Below, in pieces: positions 52,733 through 62,906 of a stretch of 64,000 nt of DNA. A model generated the notes under the pieces. That model was not told where the DNA came from and made no database searches. It saw only the letters and a list, made by a program, of their open reading frames with translations. Every line of letters begins with the position of its first letter. Within the stretch, counting starts at the first letter, position 1. The position numbers and the translations under genes were made by a program. This DNA comes from Planctomycetota bacterium (GTDB lineage: Bacteria; Planctomycetota; Planctomycetia; Pirellulales; Pirellulaceae), in contig JAPOIJ010000004.1 of assembly GCA_029979005.1 (NCBI GenBank), positions 1 through 64,000 of the forward strand. The letters run 5' to 3'.

Positions 52733-53812
52733 ATGTTGCACGCAATGATAATGGCCGGTGGCTCGGGTACGCGTTTTTGGCCCGCCAGTCGAAAATTGAA
52801 TCCCAAACAACTTCTCAATTTAACTGGGCAGCGATCCATGATTCAATCCACGGCTGACAGGTTAAGCGGCCTTTGCCCGTTGGAAAACCTATTGATCGTC
52901 ACCAATCAATCTCTCGTTGAGCCAATTGCAAAACAACTGCCAGAGGTGCCACGTGAGTCAATTATTGGCGAACCCGCCAAACGGGACACCGCTCCCTGCG
53001 TCGGACTCGCCGCCGCCTTAATTGCCGCTCGCGATCCCGAAGCTACGATGGTCGTTATGCCCGCTGACCATGTCATTGGCCCTGACGATGTATTTCAGGA
53101 CGCGTTAAACCATGCCGCCGAATTGGTAGAAGAGGACCCTTCACGTATCGTCACCTTTGGTATTAAGCCAAGTTATCCAGCCGAAGCTTTTGGCTATATT
53201 GAACGGGACGGTGAAGCACTCGCACAAAAACGGCTACCAAGTTTCTCAGTCAATCGTTTTCGAGAAAAGCCAGATCTCGAAACAGCGAAAAAGTTCTTGG
53301 AGGCGGGATCCTTTTATTGGAATTCAGGAATTTTTGTTTGGAAGGTAAAAACCATCCTCACTGCATTGCAGGAATTTCAACCGGCAATGTCAGCTCACAT
53401 CGATACGATCGCCAGTACGATTGATACACCCCAATTTGCCGATACCTTGCAAAGAGAGTTCACTGCCATCGAGGGTACGTCGATTGACTATGCCGTAATG
53501 GAAAAACATGAAAACGTCATGGTCGTTGAAGCCCCTTTTCAATGGGATGATCTGGGGAACTGGTCTGCCATCCCAAGACTCCAAGGGGTGGACGAATCGG
53601 GAAACACGATCGACGGTGACCACATAGGCATCGACACTGAAAACTCACTCGTCCGCACCGAGAACGGGCACCTAATTGTCACGATTGGAATGAAAGACTG
53701 CATTGTCGTCCATACTCCCACAGCCACCTTGGTTGCCGACAAAAACCAGGAACAGGCTATCAAACAAGTCGTTGCTGAACTTGAAAATCGCGGACTGGAT
53801 CAATATCTATAG
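52733..53812 (+). CDS. manC: Mannose-1-phosphate guanylyltransferase
   Basis: The 359-residue protein begins MLHAMIMAGGSGTRFWPASRKLNPKQLLNL, the GGxGTRxWPxSR-PKQ signature of GDP-mannose pyrophosphorylases. It continues with PADHVIGPDDVFQ, FGIKPSYPAEAFGYIERDG, FREKPDLETAKKFL, FYWNSGIFVWK and EAPFQWDDLGNWSA. It makes GDP-mannose from mannose-1-phosphate and GTP for surface glycans. It lacks the C-terminal isomerase domain found in bifunctional ManC enzymes. AGGA lies 6 nt before the ATG. Confidence 0.93.
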   Translation: MLHAMIMAGGSGTRFWPASRKLNPKQLLNLTGQRSMIQSTADRLSGLCPLENLLIVTNQSLVEPIAKQLPEVPRESIIGEPAKRDTAPCVGLAAALIAARDPEATMVVMPADHVIGPDDVFQDALNHAAELVEEDPSRIVTFGIKPSYPAEAFGYIERDGEALAQKRLPSFSVNRFREKPDLETAKKFLEAGSFYWNSGIFVWKVKTILTALQEFQPAMSAHIDTIASTIDTPQFADTLQREFTAIEGTSIDYAVMEKHENVMVVEAPFQWDDLGNWSAIPRLQGVDESGNTIDGDHIGIDTENSLVRTENGHLIVTIGMKDCIVVHTPTATLVADKNQEQAIKQVVAELENRGLDQYL

Positions 53813-53839
53813 AGCTACACCTTACTTCCGGGGTATTAT

Positions 53840-54868
53840 GTGAAAACCATTTTTTCCACCATCACACTCGCTCTCCTAGGCGCCTGTGTACTGCCAACGT
53901 TAGCGTTTGCTCAAGCCGATCCACTCAAAACCAACGATGATTCGGCTACACAAGAATCGCCCCTGCGGCAGAACTGGGAACTCAAGACGCTTGGTGGAAT
54001 GCAGTTTTGGACGGATGTTAAACATCTTAGCGGTTGGCGAATCCAGCAAAACTCAGAAACGGGGCATTTTCGACTAATCGACCCGTCTGCAGTCCGATTC
54101 GCTTTTGGAAGCTGCCAACAATGTGAGGCAGCATTCTCGGAAATTGCCACGAAAAAGAAAATTCGCCCGTTAAAAGGAAAGGTGGTAATTCTACTTCACG
54201 GACTCATGAGAACGAGCGCATCAATGGCACCGCTCGGAGAGTTTCTGAAAACAAAGGGCAAATTTGAAATCGTGAATTTTCAGTATGCAAGTACGCGAAA
54301 ACAAGTCCAAGACCACGCCAGTGCTTTGGAACAAGTAATCGACAGCCTTGGTAGTGATGTGACCGAAATAAATTTCGTTGGCCACTCGCTTGGGAACATT
54401 GTCGTCCGTCGTTACCTTGGCAACCAAGCCGCAGCCAAGAAGCCAATTGACCCACGAATCAAACGCATGGTTATGCTCGGACCGCCTAATCAAGGCTCTC
54501 GCATGGCCCGCTTACTACGCTCCAGTTTTTCGTTTAAGGTCATCGCTGGAGTAAGCGGAGCTGAACTCTCCAACTCCTGGCAACAGTTAGAACCAACTCT
54601 GGCCACTCCAGAATTCCAGTTTGGTATCATAGCCGGCGGACAGGTAGGTCAAAACAAATTGAATAATCTACTGTTAACTGGAAAAGATGACTTTACAGTG
54701 AGCGTCGAAGAAACAAAATTAAGCGGCGCATACGATTTCCAAATTAGACCGCTAATCCACACCACAATGATGAAAGATAAAGAGGTCCTTCAAGATACGC
54801 TCTGTTTTTTCGAAAATGGATATTTCAAGTCAGAGTCAGCACGCCGACCTTTGACAAGTCTCAAGTAA
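53840..54868 (+). CDS. Secreted alpha/beta hydrolase, lipase-like
   Basis: The 342-residue protein has a signal peptide ([29 protein letters not shown] start). The mature part has an N-terminal extension with a CxxC (FGSCQQCEAAF) and then an alpha/beta hydrolase core: VVILLHGLMRTSASMAPL (oxyanion region), the nucleophile elbow VGHSLGNIVVRR (GHSLG), a probable Asp region near GKDDFTVSVEE and a late His in PLIHTTMMKD. It resembles PGAP1-like and lipase family members. A periplasmic esterase or lipase role is likely; the substrate is unknown. Confidence 0.85.
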   Translation: MKTIFSTITLALLGACVLPTLAFAQADPLKTNDDSATQESPLRQNWELKTLGGMQFWTDVKHLSGWRIQQNSETGHFRLIDPSAVRFAFGSCQQCEAAFSEIATKKKIRPLKGKVVILLHGLMRTSASMAPLGEFLKTKGKFEIVNFQYASTRKQVQDHASALEQVIDSLGSDVTEINFVGHSLGNIVVRRYLGNQAAAKKPIDPRIKRMVMLGPPNQGSRMARLLRSSFSFKVIAGVSGAELSNSWQQLEPTLATPEFQFGIIAGGQVGQNKLNNLLLTGKDDFTVSVEETKLSGAYDFQIRPLIHTTMMKDKEVLQDTLCFFENGYFKSESARRPLTSLK

Positions 54869-54889
54869 CTTACAAGGTCTTGGTTAACA

Positions 54890-55396
54890 ATGATTCCTCC
54901 CACCACACCCCAGGGCAAAGAAGAGCCTCATTCGCGGCGAGCACTCCCCACGCAAGGCCGATTGCTTGGCATTGACTACGGAACCGTCAGAGTCGGGATT
55001 GCTATCAGCGACCCGTCTCAGACCATTGCCAGTCCACTTGAGACCTATAATCGCCGAAACACCAAACTTGATGCGAATTACTTTATCGATCTAGTAAAGC
55101 TTGAAAAGATTGTCGGCTTAGTCGTTGGACTTCCGGTTCACATGTCCGGCGACGAAAGTGAAAAATCTCGCGAAGCAGTTAAGTTTGGAAAATGGCTTCA
55201 ACAATTGACAGAACGACCGGTGATCTGGGTCGACGAGCGGTACACCACCTCGATGGCAAGAGAAATGCTCAGCCATTCGCCGCTCTCAGGAAAAAAAAGA
55301 AAAGCGCAGCTAGACAAACTGGCTGCTCAAATTTTGCTGGCTACCTATCTCGAGTCGGGTGCAGAAGCCAATATAGAAGACTTGAACCAGGGCTGA
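54890..55396 (+). CDS. ruvX: Putative pre-16S rRNA nuclease / Holliday junction resolvase-like RuvX (YqgF)
   Basis: The 168-residue protein has the RNase-H-like YqgF core: LLGIDYGTVRVGIAISDP (first catalytic Asp), VVGLPVHMSGDESEKSREAVKFG, WVDERYTTSMARE (Glu) and KLDKLAAQILLATYLES (last Asp). It is thought to process the 5' end of 16S rRNA. About 18 extra N-terminal residues precede the core. It is transcribed with the hydrolase gene 21 bp upstream. Confidence 0.95.
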   Translation: MIPPTTPQGKEEPHSRRALPTQGRLLGIDYGTVRVGIAISDPSQTIASPLETYNRRNTKLDANYFIDLVKLEKIVGLVVGLPVHMSGDESEKSREAVKFGKWLQQLTERPVIWVDERYTTSMAREMLSHSPLSGKKRKAQLDKLAAQILLATYLESGAEANIEDLNQG

Positions 55397-55467
55397 AACG
55401 TCCGCCGGTGATGCGGAAACCGAACGAGCATAAACCGTGGAATCAAGGGAAGGCGTTTGATTCGTTT

Positions 55468-55758
55468 TTATTTTTCAAAAAAATAACGGAGCAAGCTGAA
55501 CAAGAGGAAACCAATCCAAATCAACCAACCATAGCCATTTTTCTCGCCAGAATGGGCAACCATTTCCACGCTATTTTCGGTTTTCATACCGATGGAAGTA
55601 ACGAAAGCGACCGCATCACCTTCCTCCCAACCGCTATCGACCAACTGTCCAATAATTTGGCCCGGATCCACCCCTTCATCCAAATTCTCAGAGATCATCT
55701 CGGCCAGTTCCCCGATCTCATCTTCATCTTGCCCCGGAGGCAGTACGTACTCCGACAT
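55468..55758 (-). CDS. Small C-terminally anchored hypothetical protein
   Basis: The 96-residue protein has an acidic helical N-terminus (DEDEIGELAEMISENLDEGVDPGQIIGQLVDSGWEEGDAVAFV), which resembles a small three-helix bundle. A short polar linker and a single C-terminal TM (YGWLIWIGFLLFSLLRYFFEK) follow, so it is likely tail-anchored with the acidic part in the cytoplasm. It lies 59 bp downstream of metH on the same strand and may be co-transcribed. I do not recognise a family. Confidence 0.7.
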   Translation of the reverse strand: MSEYVLPPGQDEDEIGELAEMISENLDEGVDPGQIIGQLVDSGWEEGDAVAFVTSIGMKTENSVEMVAHSGEKNGYGWLIWIGFLLFSLLRYFFEK

Positions 55759-55817
55759 GACTCAATCCCGTTATCTCAAATTATCATCGGTAAAATACTG
55801 ATTCTCTCAATCACATC

Positions 55818-58800
55818 TCAATAACCCAGCACTGGTGACAACCAACGTTCAATTTCTTCGATCGGCTGCCCCTTTAACTTAGCATAATGCTCCGCTTGAT
55901 CCTTGGTAATTTTGTTGATCGAAAAGTAACGCGATTCTGGATGAGCAAAATACAGACCACTCACTGCAGCACCGGGCCACATTGCGTATGACTCAGTCAA
56001 CTTAATTCCTGTAATTGGCTCGACATCCATCAAGTCCCAAAGTGTTTGTTTTTCCGTATGATCAGGGCAAGCGGGATACCCTGCGGCGGGCCGGATTCCG
56101 CGATACTTCTCTTTGATTAATTGCTCCTCGGAAAGATTCTCTTCCGCACCAAATCCCCAATCCACTCTCGCCCGATAATGCAACATTTCGGCGAACGCTT
56201 CCGCCAATCGATCGGCCAACGCAGCTACCATGATGGCGTTGTAATCATCGAGATCCTCACGGTATTGCTGTGCCAGTTCATCACAACCATGGCCTGTGGT
56301 AACCGCAAAACCACCAACATAGTCTACGCGGCCACTCTCAATCGGTGCGACATAATCAGCAAGAGAACGAAAACAGTCGATCCCTTTGCGTTGCCATTGC
56401 TGCCGCAACATCGGAAATCTAGCAATTTCCTTTTCACGCGACTCATTCTCATAAAGAACAACCGTATCTCCATCGCTATTAGCGGGCCAAAATCCATAGA
56501 GTCCACGCGCTGACAGTAAACTTTCATCGATAATTTTCTTCAGCATCACCTGAGCGTCTCCAAACAATCGAGTCGCTTCTTCTCCAACAATTTCATCGTC
56601 GAGTATCTTGGGATATTTTCCATGCAACTCCCACGACATGAAAAAGGGAGTCCAATCAATGAACTTCACTATTTCCTCGAGTTTTATTTCCTCGTGCCCA
56701 TTTGGAGCATCGACGAAACTCTGGCCTTTTGTAGCCGTCCCCAAAGACCGTGTTCCGGTGAACGCAGGCTTTGCCAGATCCGCCGTATCCCACTCCGTTT
56801 GAAATCGCTTTGCATACGCTTCTTCGTAGGGAACTAAGGTCATTTGACGTTCTTCGTATCCGGCAACCAGCTTCGACTGCAATGTAGAATTTTCCTCCAT
56901 GAATTGAGGCTTCAAATCTTTATTGATCAGCCGATCCACCACTCCAACGCTTCGGGAAGCATCCAGCACATGAATAACGCCCGGTTCGTATTCCGGAGCA
57001 ATTCTAACGGCGGTGTGCTTGTCACTGGTCGTCGCTCCTCCAATCAACAGCGGGATCGTCATATTCAGCCGCGTCATCTCTTTTGCGACGTAAACCATTT
57101 CATCAAGACTCGGAGTGATCAAGCCAGACAGCCCTATCAAGTCCACGTCGTGCTGAACGGCAGCCTCGAGAATTTTTTCGCAAGACACCATCACACCAAG
57201 GTCAACTACCTCGTAGTTATTACATCCGAGAACAACGCCGACGATATTTTTTCCAATATCGTGAACGTCCCCTTTAACCGTTGCCAACAAAATTTTTCCA
57301 CGATAACTCTGGCTCTCAAGGCCCGACGCAATCTTTTCCTCCTCCATGTAAGGCAGCAAATGAGCGACCGCTTTTTTCATAACGCGGGCCGACTTGACCA
57401 CTTGAGGAAGGAACATCTTTCCACTGCCGAACAGATCCCCGACAGTCGACATCCCATCCATCATGGGCCCCTCGATAATGCTCAGACAACGGTCGTAGGC
57501 CAACCTTGCTTCCTCAGTATCCTCAACAATGAACTTATCAATTCCTTTGACTAAAGCGTGTGACAGACGCTCTTCTACTGACAAACCCCGCCATTCCAAA
57601 TTCTCGGTTTTTGACTTTTTCCCTTTTTGATCTTTTACTGTTTCAGAAAACTCAAGCAATCGATCCGTTGCATCGGACCGACGATTTAGCAACACGTCCT
57701 CTACACGTTCTAGTAAATCTTTTGGAATTTCTTCGTAAATCTCTAATTGGCCGGCATTTACGATCCCCATGTCCAATCCTGCTTCAATGGCATGAAACAG
57801 AAACGCAGAATTGATCGCTTCCCGAACGACACCGTTTCCGCGAAAACTAAAACTAACATTCGAAACACCACCTGATATCTTTGCGCGTGGGCACTCTACT
57901 TTGATTCTTCGGGTTGCATCGAAAAAGTTAACGGCATAGTTATCGTGCTCTTCCATCCCGGTCGCGATTGTCAAGATATTTGGGTCAAAAATGATATCTT
58001 CCGGTGGAAAATCCAATTCTTGCGTCAACAAATCATAAGCGCGTTTACAAATTCGAACCTTGTCGTCCGTCTCCACAGCCTGACCCTGCTCGTCAAACGC
58101 CATCACCACCGCCGCTGCACCGTAGCGCCGAACCAATTTAGCTCGCTCAAGAAATTCAGCTTCACCCTCTTTCAAGCTAATCGAGTTAACGATCGCTTTC
58201 CCCTGAACTGCACGCAGGCCAGCCTCGATGACCGACCACTTGGAGCTATCGATCATGACAGGAACCGCGCTGATGTCCGACTCGCCGGCAATGAGCCTGA
58301 GAAAGGTCGTCATAGCCTGTTCGCCATCAAGCAAGGCGTCGTCCATATTGATATCGATCACCGCTGCACCGCCCTCGACCTGGTCCCGCGCGACTTCAAT
58401 AGCCTCTTCGAACTTTTCGTCCCGAATTAATCTTGCGAATTTTCGTGAACCGGTAACGTTGGTTCTTTCTCCGACCATTAAGAAATTTGCATCGTCTCGC
58501 AAGTTCAAGGGCCTTGAGCCCGACAGTCGGGTCAACGGCTCGATTTGATTCGGGCGGTGAGGCTGGCAGCCACGAACAGCTTGACTAATTGCGGCAATGT
58601 GGGCCGGAGTCGTACCACAACACCCTCCAACAATGTTCAGCCAACCACTCTCGGCCCATTCCTTAATCGTTTCCGCCATTTGATCTGGGCCGAGGTCAAA
58701 CTCTCCCATTTCATTAGGAGTTCCGGCGTTGGGATGGCAACTGATGAAACGGTTCGAAACTTTAGAAAGTTCTTCGATGTGCGATCTCATAATGTCCGGA

Positions 58801-59567
58801 CCGAGCGCACAGTTCATTCCAACACTAACCATTGGGAAATGCGAAATAGAATTCCAAAACGCTTCAACCAACTGTCCCGAAACAAACGTCGCCCCGGATT
58901 CAGCAAAGGTCCCTGAAACCATTACCGGAATTACATTCCCCGACTCTTCGAAATATCTGGAGATTGCAAATAAGCAGGCCTTCAAATTCAAAGTGTCGAT
59001 TACCGTTTCCGGAAATAAGATATCTACTCCGGCCTCTACCAGTGCCTGTACCTGAATAAAATATGACGCCTCCATTTCCTCGAAAGACGTATTTCGATAG
59101 GCGGGATCCTCAACCTTAGTACTGATTGCCGTCTGTTTGGAAGTTGGTCCGATCGAACCGGCGACGAAACGCGGTTGGTCAGGTGTCTTCGCTGTATATT
59201 CATCCGCTGCCCGTCTGGCGTTCGCTACTCCGGCAAAATTAATTTCCCGAACAATCTCTTCCGGAAAATCAAAATCACTCAATCCAACCAAACTCGCTTG
59301 AAACGTGTTGGTTTCAATAATGTCTGCGCCGGCCTCCAAATACTGACGATGCAAATCGGTAATCTTCTCTGGGTGAGTTAGCCCGAAAACATCCGTGCAA
59401 TTTTTGAGATCGTGCGGCCATTCTTGAAATCGCTCGCCACGGACTTCAGCCTCGGTCAAGCCGAGGCCAAAAATCATCGATCCCATCGCTCCATCAAGCA
59501 CCAAAATCTCTTTTTCAAGCCGATTAAGAAATAAATCAGTTTTACTTTTTTGGTTAACAACAGACAC
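55818..59567 (-). CDS. metH: Cobalamin-dependent methionine synthase
   Basis: The protein (about 1249 residues) has all four MetH modules. They are the homocysteine domain (about 20-340; [20 protein letters not shown], zinc-ligand GGCCGT), the methyltetrahydrofolate domain (about 360-630; [24 protein letters not shown]), the cobalamin domain (about 660-900; [17 protein letters not shown] with the cobalt-binding His) and the SAM-dependent reactivation domain (about 920-1250; [12 protein letters not shown]). It regenerates methionine from homocysteine. The track start is TTG 59591; GTG 59567 (MSVVNQKSK) with AAGGGA upstream is an equal or better choice. I see no cobalamin riboswitch upstream. 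Confidence 0.97.
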   Translation of the reverse strand: MSVVNQKSKTDLFLNRLEKEILVLDGAMGSMIFGLGLTEAEVRGERFQEWPHDLKNCTDVFGLTHPEKITDLHRQYLEAGADIIETNTFQASLVGLSDFDFPEEIVREINFAGVANARRAADEYTAKTPDQPRFVAGSIGPTSKQTAISTKVEDPAYRNTSFEEMEASYFIQVQALVEAGVDILFPETVIDTLNLKACLFAISRYFEESGNVIPVMVSGTFAESGATFVSGQLVEAFWNSISHFPMVSVGMNCALGPDIMRSHIEELSKVSNRFISCHPNAGTPNEMGEFDLGPDQMAETIKEWAESGWLNIVGGCCGTTPAHIAAISQAVRGCQPHRPNQIEPLTRLSGSRPLNLRDDANFLMVGERTNVTGSRKFARLIRDEKFEEAIEVARDQVEGGAAVIDINMDDALLDGEQAMTTFLRLIAGESDISAVPVMIDSSKWSVIEAGLRAVQGKAIVNSISLKEGEAEFLERAKLVRRYGAAAVVMAFDEQGQAVETDDKVRICKRAYDLLTQELDFPPEDIIFDPNILTIATGMEEHDNYAVNFFDATRRIKVECPRAKISGGVSNVSFSFRGNGVVREAINSAFLFHAIEAGLDMGIVNAGQLEIYEEIPKDLLERVEDVLLNRRSDATDRLLEFSETVKDQKGKKSKTENLEWRGLSVEERLSHALVKGIDKFIVEDTEEARLAYDRCLSIIEGPMMDGMSTVGDLFGSGKMFLPQVVKSARVMKKAVAHLLPYMEEEKIASGLESQSYRGKILLATVKGDVHDIGKNIVGVVLGCNNYEVVDLGVMVSCEKILEAAVQHDVDLIGLSGLITPSLDEMVYVAKEMTRLNMTIPLLIGGATTSDKHTAVRIAPEYEPGVIHVLDASRSVGVVDRLINKDLKPQFMEENSTLQSKLVAGYEERQMTLVPYEEAYAKRFQTEWDTADLAKPAFTGTRSLGTATKGQSFVDAPNGHEEIKLEEIVKFIDWTPFFMSWELHGKYPKILDDEIVGEEATRLFGDAQVMLKKIIDESLLSARGLYGFWPANSDGDTVVLYENESREKEIARFPMLRQQWQRKGIDCFRSLADYVAPIESGRVDYVGGFAVTTGHGCDELAQQYREDLDDYNAIMVAALADRLAEAFAEMLHYRARVDWGFGAEENLSEEQLIKEKYRGIRPAAGYPACPDHTEKQTLWDLMDVEPITGIKLTESYAMWPGAAVSGLYFAHPESRYFSINKITKDQAEHYAKLKGQPIEEIERWLSPVLGY

Positions 59568-59758
59568 TTTTGGTTGTTCCCTTCGTCGCAAAATCCATTG
59601 CGATGTTAATTCAGGTCAGGTAGGCAAAAAGGCAGCATATGACAGCACTTATTTTAGTTCAGAAACGATTTCTCCGAAACCGAAGGCTCAAGACAATCTC
59701 AGGGTAGGCCGATGAGTAAGAAGTGCACCAATCTGCCAACTCGCCACCAGGTCTTGTG

Positions 59759-61264
59759 ATGAATCCAACGATTATTGTTCAGCAAAACTACGACTTCTCC
59801 GATCTCGTTTTACCCGTAAATCAACGGTCCGCTCAACCGCCTTCGGCAAACTCAAAAGCCGCCGTGATCCGCCCCGTCGCAATGCAAAACGTGCACCCCA
59901 ACGATCAGACTCTTGGCAATCCGCAAGACAGACAGACCAGTCACACCACTTCTCTTTCAGAAAACAGTCAATTGGGCAGCCAGACTCCACTGTCACCCCA
60001 ATCAATTCCAGTTGAAATCCGTCCAGTTTCCGAGCAACAATTCAATACACCTTCTGAACCATCTGCAACAGATTCTGAAGCTCAATACCACACCAGCGTA
60101 AATACGCATGCCCTGCCTGACGAACAACGCTTAGACCTACTGGCCACCCTTAGCCCTAATGAAACACGTGCATTGGATATGCCGGAATTTGCTTCGACGC
60201 AGGCTCACAGTCCACGTGTCATTCCTAACTTTGAAGAACTAACCAAAGGCATTGGGGCAACACCTCGTGTTGCGCTATCACCGAACGGGCAACCTTACCG
60301 CACATCGATCGGAGCTGACCGCGTTGATCAACTGCTGGCTCAAAACGAAAGAGAAAAATCAGCAATCGAAATTGACAAGCATTTCCAAGCGACGGTCAAA
60401 GCGAGGATTGATGCCGAGGAGCTATCACGCAATTCAGAGCGGCCAACAATTAAAAACACGAACGAAACTCGTTCAGATCATGCTGACATCGAACGACTCG
60501 CCCAAACGAGCAGTCATTCTCGAGAAGCAATTCAAGCGGAAGCCGAAAAAGTTACTCGGGAGTTTCTTCATGGCAGCGATCATGAAATCCCAAGCAGTGT
60601 TGCAGCCTGGGACGTTGAGGATTTTCGTTGGCCGGAAACAACCAACCAGATGATTGATTCAGGTGGGCCGTCTCTGGACTACCTTCACCAAAGCCTCCTT
60701 GCTCTTATGCACCCAGAACAGGCAAGAATCCTCATTGGTGGTGTTGGACGAGGCGAAGGCACCACATCAATTGCAATAAGCTTAGCCCGCTGGGTTGCAG
60801 GTTTAGGAAAGAAGGTTCTCCTGGTTGACGGCGATCTCTCAAGTGCAGACATGAGTCGCCAAGCGGGGATGGCAAAGAACATTTCATGGATGAATTCAAT
60901 TAGCTACACAATCCCCAACGCTGAACTAACAGTACGATCTCAAAAATCAAACCTGTGCTTGTTACCATTAAACTCAATGGATTCGAGAAGCCAGTGGCCA
61001 AGATTCATTTACGACGAATTGGGAAAGATAATCGATCAGGCTCAGCACGATTTTGATCTGGTCATTACGGATGTTGGGCCAGTTGAGCAAATAATGGCTG
61101 AATTAAGCAGACCTAGCTGCATCGCTGATGCTACCGTACTGGTTCACGATGGAGTACAATCAGGCCCACTAAAAACAGCCCAGAAACGAATGAAGATGTT
61201 CGGGTTCAGCAACCTGGTCATTGCTCAAAACCGGGCAACATTACCAACGCAAAACGCCGCCTAA
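59759..61264 (+). CDS. CpsD/CapB-like P-loop ATPase without the Walker A lysine
   Basis: The protein (about 501 residues) has a long disordered, Ser/Gln/Pro-rich N-terminus (about 1-290). A ParA/CpsD-type ATPase domain follows: LIGGVGRGEGTTSIAISLARWVAGLGKKVLLVDGDLSSADMSRQAG, then VITDVGPVEQ. Walker A reads GRGEGTTS, with Thr where BY-kinases and MinD/ParA proteins have Lys. The tail lacks a Tyr cluster, so classic autophosphorylation is not supported. The ATG at 59759 has AGG 8 nt upstream and is preferred to GTG 59723. The next gene encodes a membrane glycosyltransferase, so a role in exopolysaccharide synthesis control is likely. Confidence 0.82.
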   Translation: MNPTIIVQQNYDFSDLVLPVNQRSAQPPSANSKAAVIRPVAMQNVHPNDQTLGNPQDRQTSHTTSLSENSQLGSQTPLSPQSIPVEIRPVSEQQFNTPSEPSATDSEAQYHTSVNTHALPDEQRLDLLATLSPNETRALDMPEFASTQAHSPRVIPNFEELTKGIGATPRVALSPNGQPYRTSIGADRVDQLLAQNEREKSAIEIDKHFQATVKARIDAEELSRNSERPTIKNTNETRSDHADIERLAQTSSHSREAIQAEAEKVTREFLHGSDHEIPSSVAAWDVEDFRWPETTNQMIDSGGPSLDYLHQSLLALMHPEQARILIGGVGRGEGTTSIAISLARWVAGLGKKVLLVDGDLSSADMSRQAGMAKNISWMNSISYTIPNAELTVRSQKSNLCLLPLNSMDSRSQWPRFIYDELGKIIDQAQHDFDLVITDVGPVEQIMAELSRPSCIADATVLVHDGVQSGPLKTAQKRMKMFGFSNLVIAQNRATLPTQNAA

Positions 61265-61304
61265 ACCCAAGGGAATGCGGGCCGCGTGCTGACTTGAGAG
61301 TTAA

Positions 61305-62906
61305 GTGAAGTTAACCCGCCCACCGTGGATCACCATTGCCGCCTTCGCGTTCATTGTAGCTGCTGGAGGTTGGTTGCGTTTTCAGGTTGCCAGTCATGAT
61401 TTGTTGTGGCTGGATGAACTGCACACTGGATGGGTTGTCGACGCCTCCGGATTCAGTGACATCACGTCGCGTGCATCAGATGGCAACCAAACTCCATTTT
61501 TTTTCTGGATCACTTACCTGTTGATCCAACTACCAATCCAGCCCGAACTGGCGCTTCGTCTCGGGTCCCTTTTGGCCGGGATTGCCCTAAACGTGATCGC
61601 CCCGATCTGGGTGTGGCGTTGGTTTGGCAGTCGCCTCGGTGCTTTACTAACTGCTGCGCTGATCGCGTCTAACTTGGATTTCATTTACTACAGTACCGAA
61701 GCTCGCCCTTACGCGTTAATCCAGCTTCTGGGCTTGTTGCAGTTCGGTCTTTTCTTCCGCCTGTTGTGGCCAGCTTTCTCAAAATCGTCTGCCGATGAAT
61801 CCGCAAATCTTCCATCAAACATTAAGCCTCAAATTTTATTCGCACTTCTTTCTTTAGTCATGCTGTACACCCACCTAACCTCGGCTTGGCTGTTGGTAAC
61901 AGAAGCATTGGCTTTGGCAGTCTGCCTATTCCAAACGCCACGACTCATGCGGCGCATTCAACTCTGGCTCCCCGCAATCATGATAATCTGCGGGGGATTT
62001 CTACCTTTTGCTTTGGTTACTCACAGCATTTACTCCAGACGTAACAATTGGGAATTAGTCTCATCGATTCCCAATCTCATTACAAACAACCTTCCTGAAC
62101 TCTTGATTGTCATTCTTGCGCCCGCGCTTCTATTAATATGTCATGCAATTTTCATAAAACAGCAACCACAATTCGGCGCACGAAAACGAAAGCAACTCGG
62201 CCTGATTCTGCTGTGGGCACTCATCCCATTTATTTGCGTCGTCGGGCTCACCCTTACGGATGTCGCACCGTTAGCGCTACGTCGGTACACATTAATTGGC
62301 GCTGCCGCGATCCCGATCTTTGCTGGGTGCTGTACAGCATACTTCCCCTCGATTTGGCAACGAATCCTTCTCGCAACTCTGTTGTTCTCTAGCTTAATTT
62401 TCACTGGCTACTCCCTTAGCCCCATTGTGATGAACCCGTTTAACCAGAGTGGTTCATTACCGCATTTTCGCTCGGAGAATTGGCAAACTGTCATCGAAAA
62501 AATTAACTCTGAATCGGGAAATCAGGAGTCCCCCGTTTTTTTATTCGCCAATATTATTGAAGATGCAGAAGCAATGGAGTCCGACGATCTGCGCTTCCAG
62601 AACTACTTATTGTTCCCTCTCTCTTGGCCCTATTCGCTTAAACGCACCTACCCGACCGTCTCAGCCGGGCCAACGTTAACAGCTCCCCATTTTCGGCCAT
62701 CTCAAATCCGAAAAACGCTCGAAAACGAAGGCTGTTGGGTCATTGTTCGCGGAAATAAAGACCTTGCAGAACGAATTGGTTTTGAACTTGAAATGAGAGT
62801 TAACAACAAAATGGCAGAAAATCCGGCAACCTCCCCGCCCCCCATTCAAACCCAATTCTACGAAACGGCAGACAGTCCCGTTTATTTAATTTCGCTGACC
62901 TGGTGA
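61305..62906 (+). CDS. GT-C membrane glycosyltransferase (ArnT/PMT-like, GT39/GT83)
   Basis: The 533-residue protein has about 11 hydrophobic segments. The first extracytoplasmic loop contains HDLLWLDELHTG, in which the DE pair matches the catalytic acid position of GT-C enzymes such as ArnT and PMT. STEARPYALIQLLGL after the third or fourth TM is another family landmark. The C-terminal part (about 390-533) is a soluble extracytoplasmic domain. It would transfer a sugar from a polyprenyl-phosphate donor. The start is GTG 61305, 40 bp after the CpsD-like gene. Its 3' end overlaps the converging oxidase gene by 25 bp. Confidence 0.85.
   Translation: MKLTRPPWITIAAFAFIVAAGGWLRFQVASHDLLWLDELHTGWVVDASGFSDITSRASDGNQTPFFFWITYLLIQLPIQPELALRLGSLLAGIALNVIAPIWVWRWFGSRLGALLTAALIASNLDFIYYSTEARPYALIQLLGLLQFGLFFRLLWPAFSKSSADESANLPSNIKPQILFALLSLVMLYTHLTSAWLLVTEALALAVCLFQTPRLMRRIQLWLPAIMIICGGFLPFALVTHSIYSRRNNWELVSSIPNLITNNLPELLIVILAPALLLICHAIFIKQQPQFGARKRKQLGLILLWALIPFICVVGLTLTDVAPLALRRYTLIGAAAIPIFAGCCTAYFPSIWQRILLATLLFSSLIFTGYSLSPIVMNPFNQSGSLPHFRSENWQTVIEKINSESGNQESPVFLFANIIEDAEAMESDDLRFQNYLLFPLSWPYSLKRTYPTVSAGPTLTAPHFRPSQIRKTLENEGCWVIVRGNKDLAERIGFELEMRVNNKMAENPATSPPPIQTQFYETADSPVYLISLTW

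Noticed and set aside
55192-55824. 210-aa plus-strand ORF overlapping ruvX and the next minus-strand gene
   Set aside because: It starts inside ruvX in another frame and runs antisense to the small anchored protein; no homology-like motif is seen.
56844-57554. 236-aa plus-strand ORF, and other long plus ORFs, within metH
   Set aside because: They are antisense shadows of the conserved cobalamin and activation domains.
59592-59758. Cobalamin riboswitch before metH
   Set aside because: I found no B12-box-like sequence on the minus strand, and the intergenic space is too short for the usual element plus promoter.
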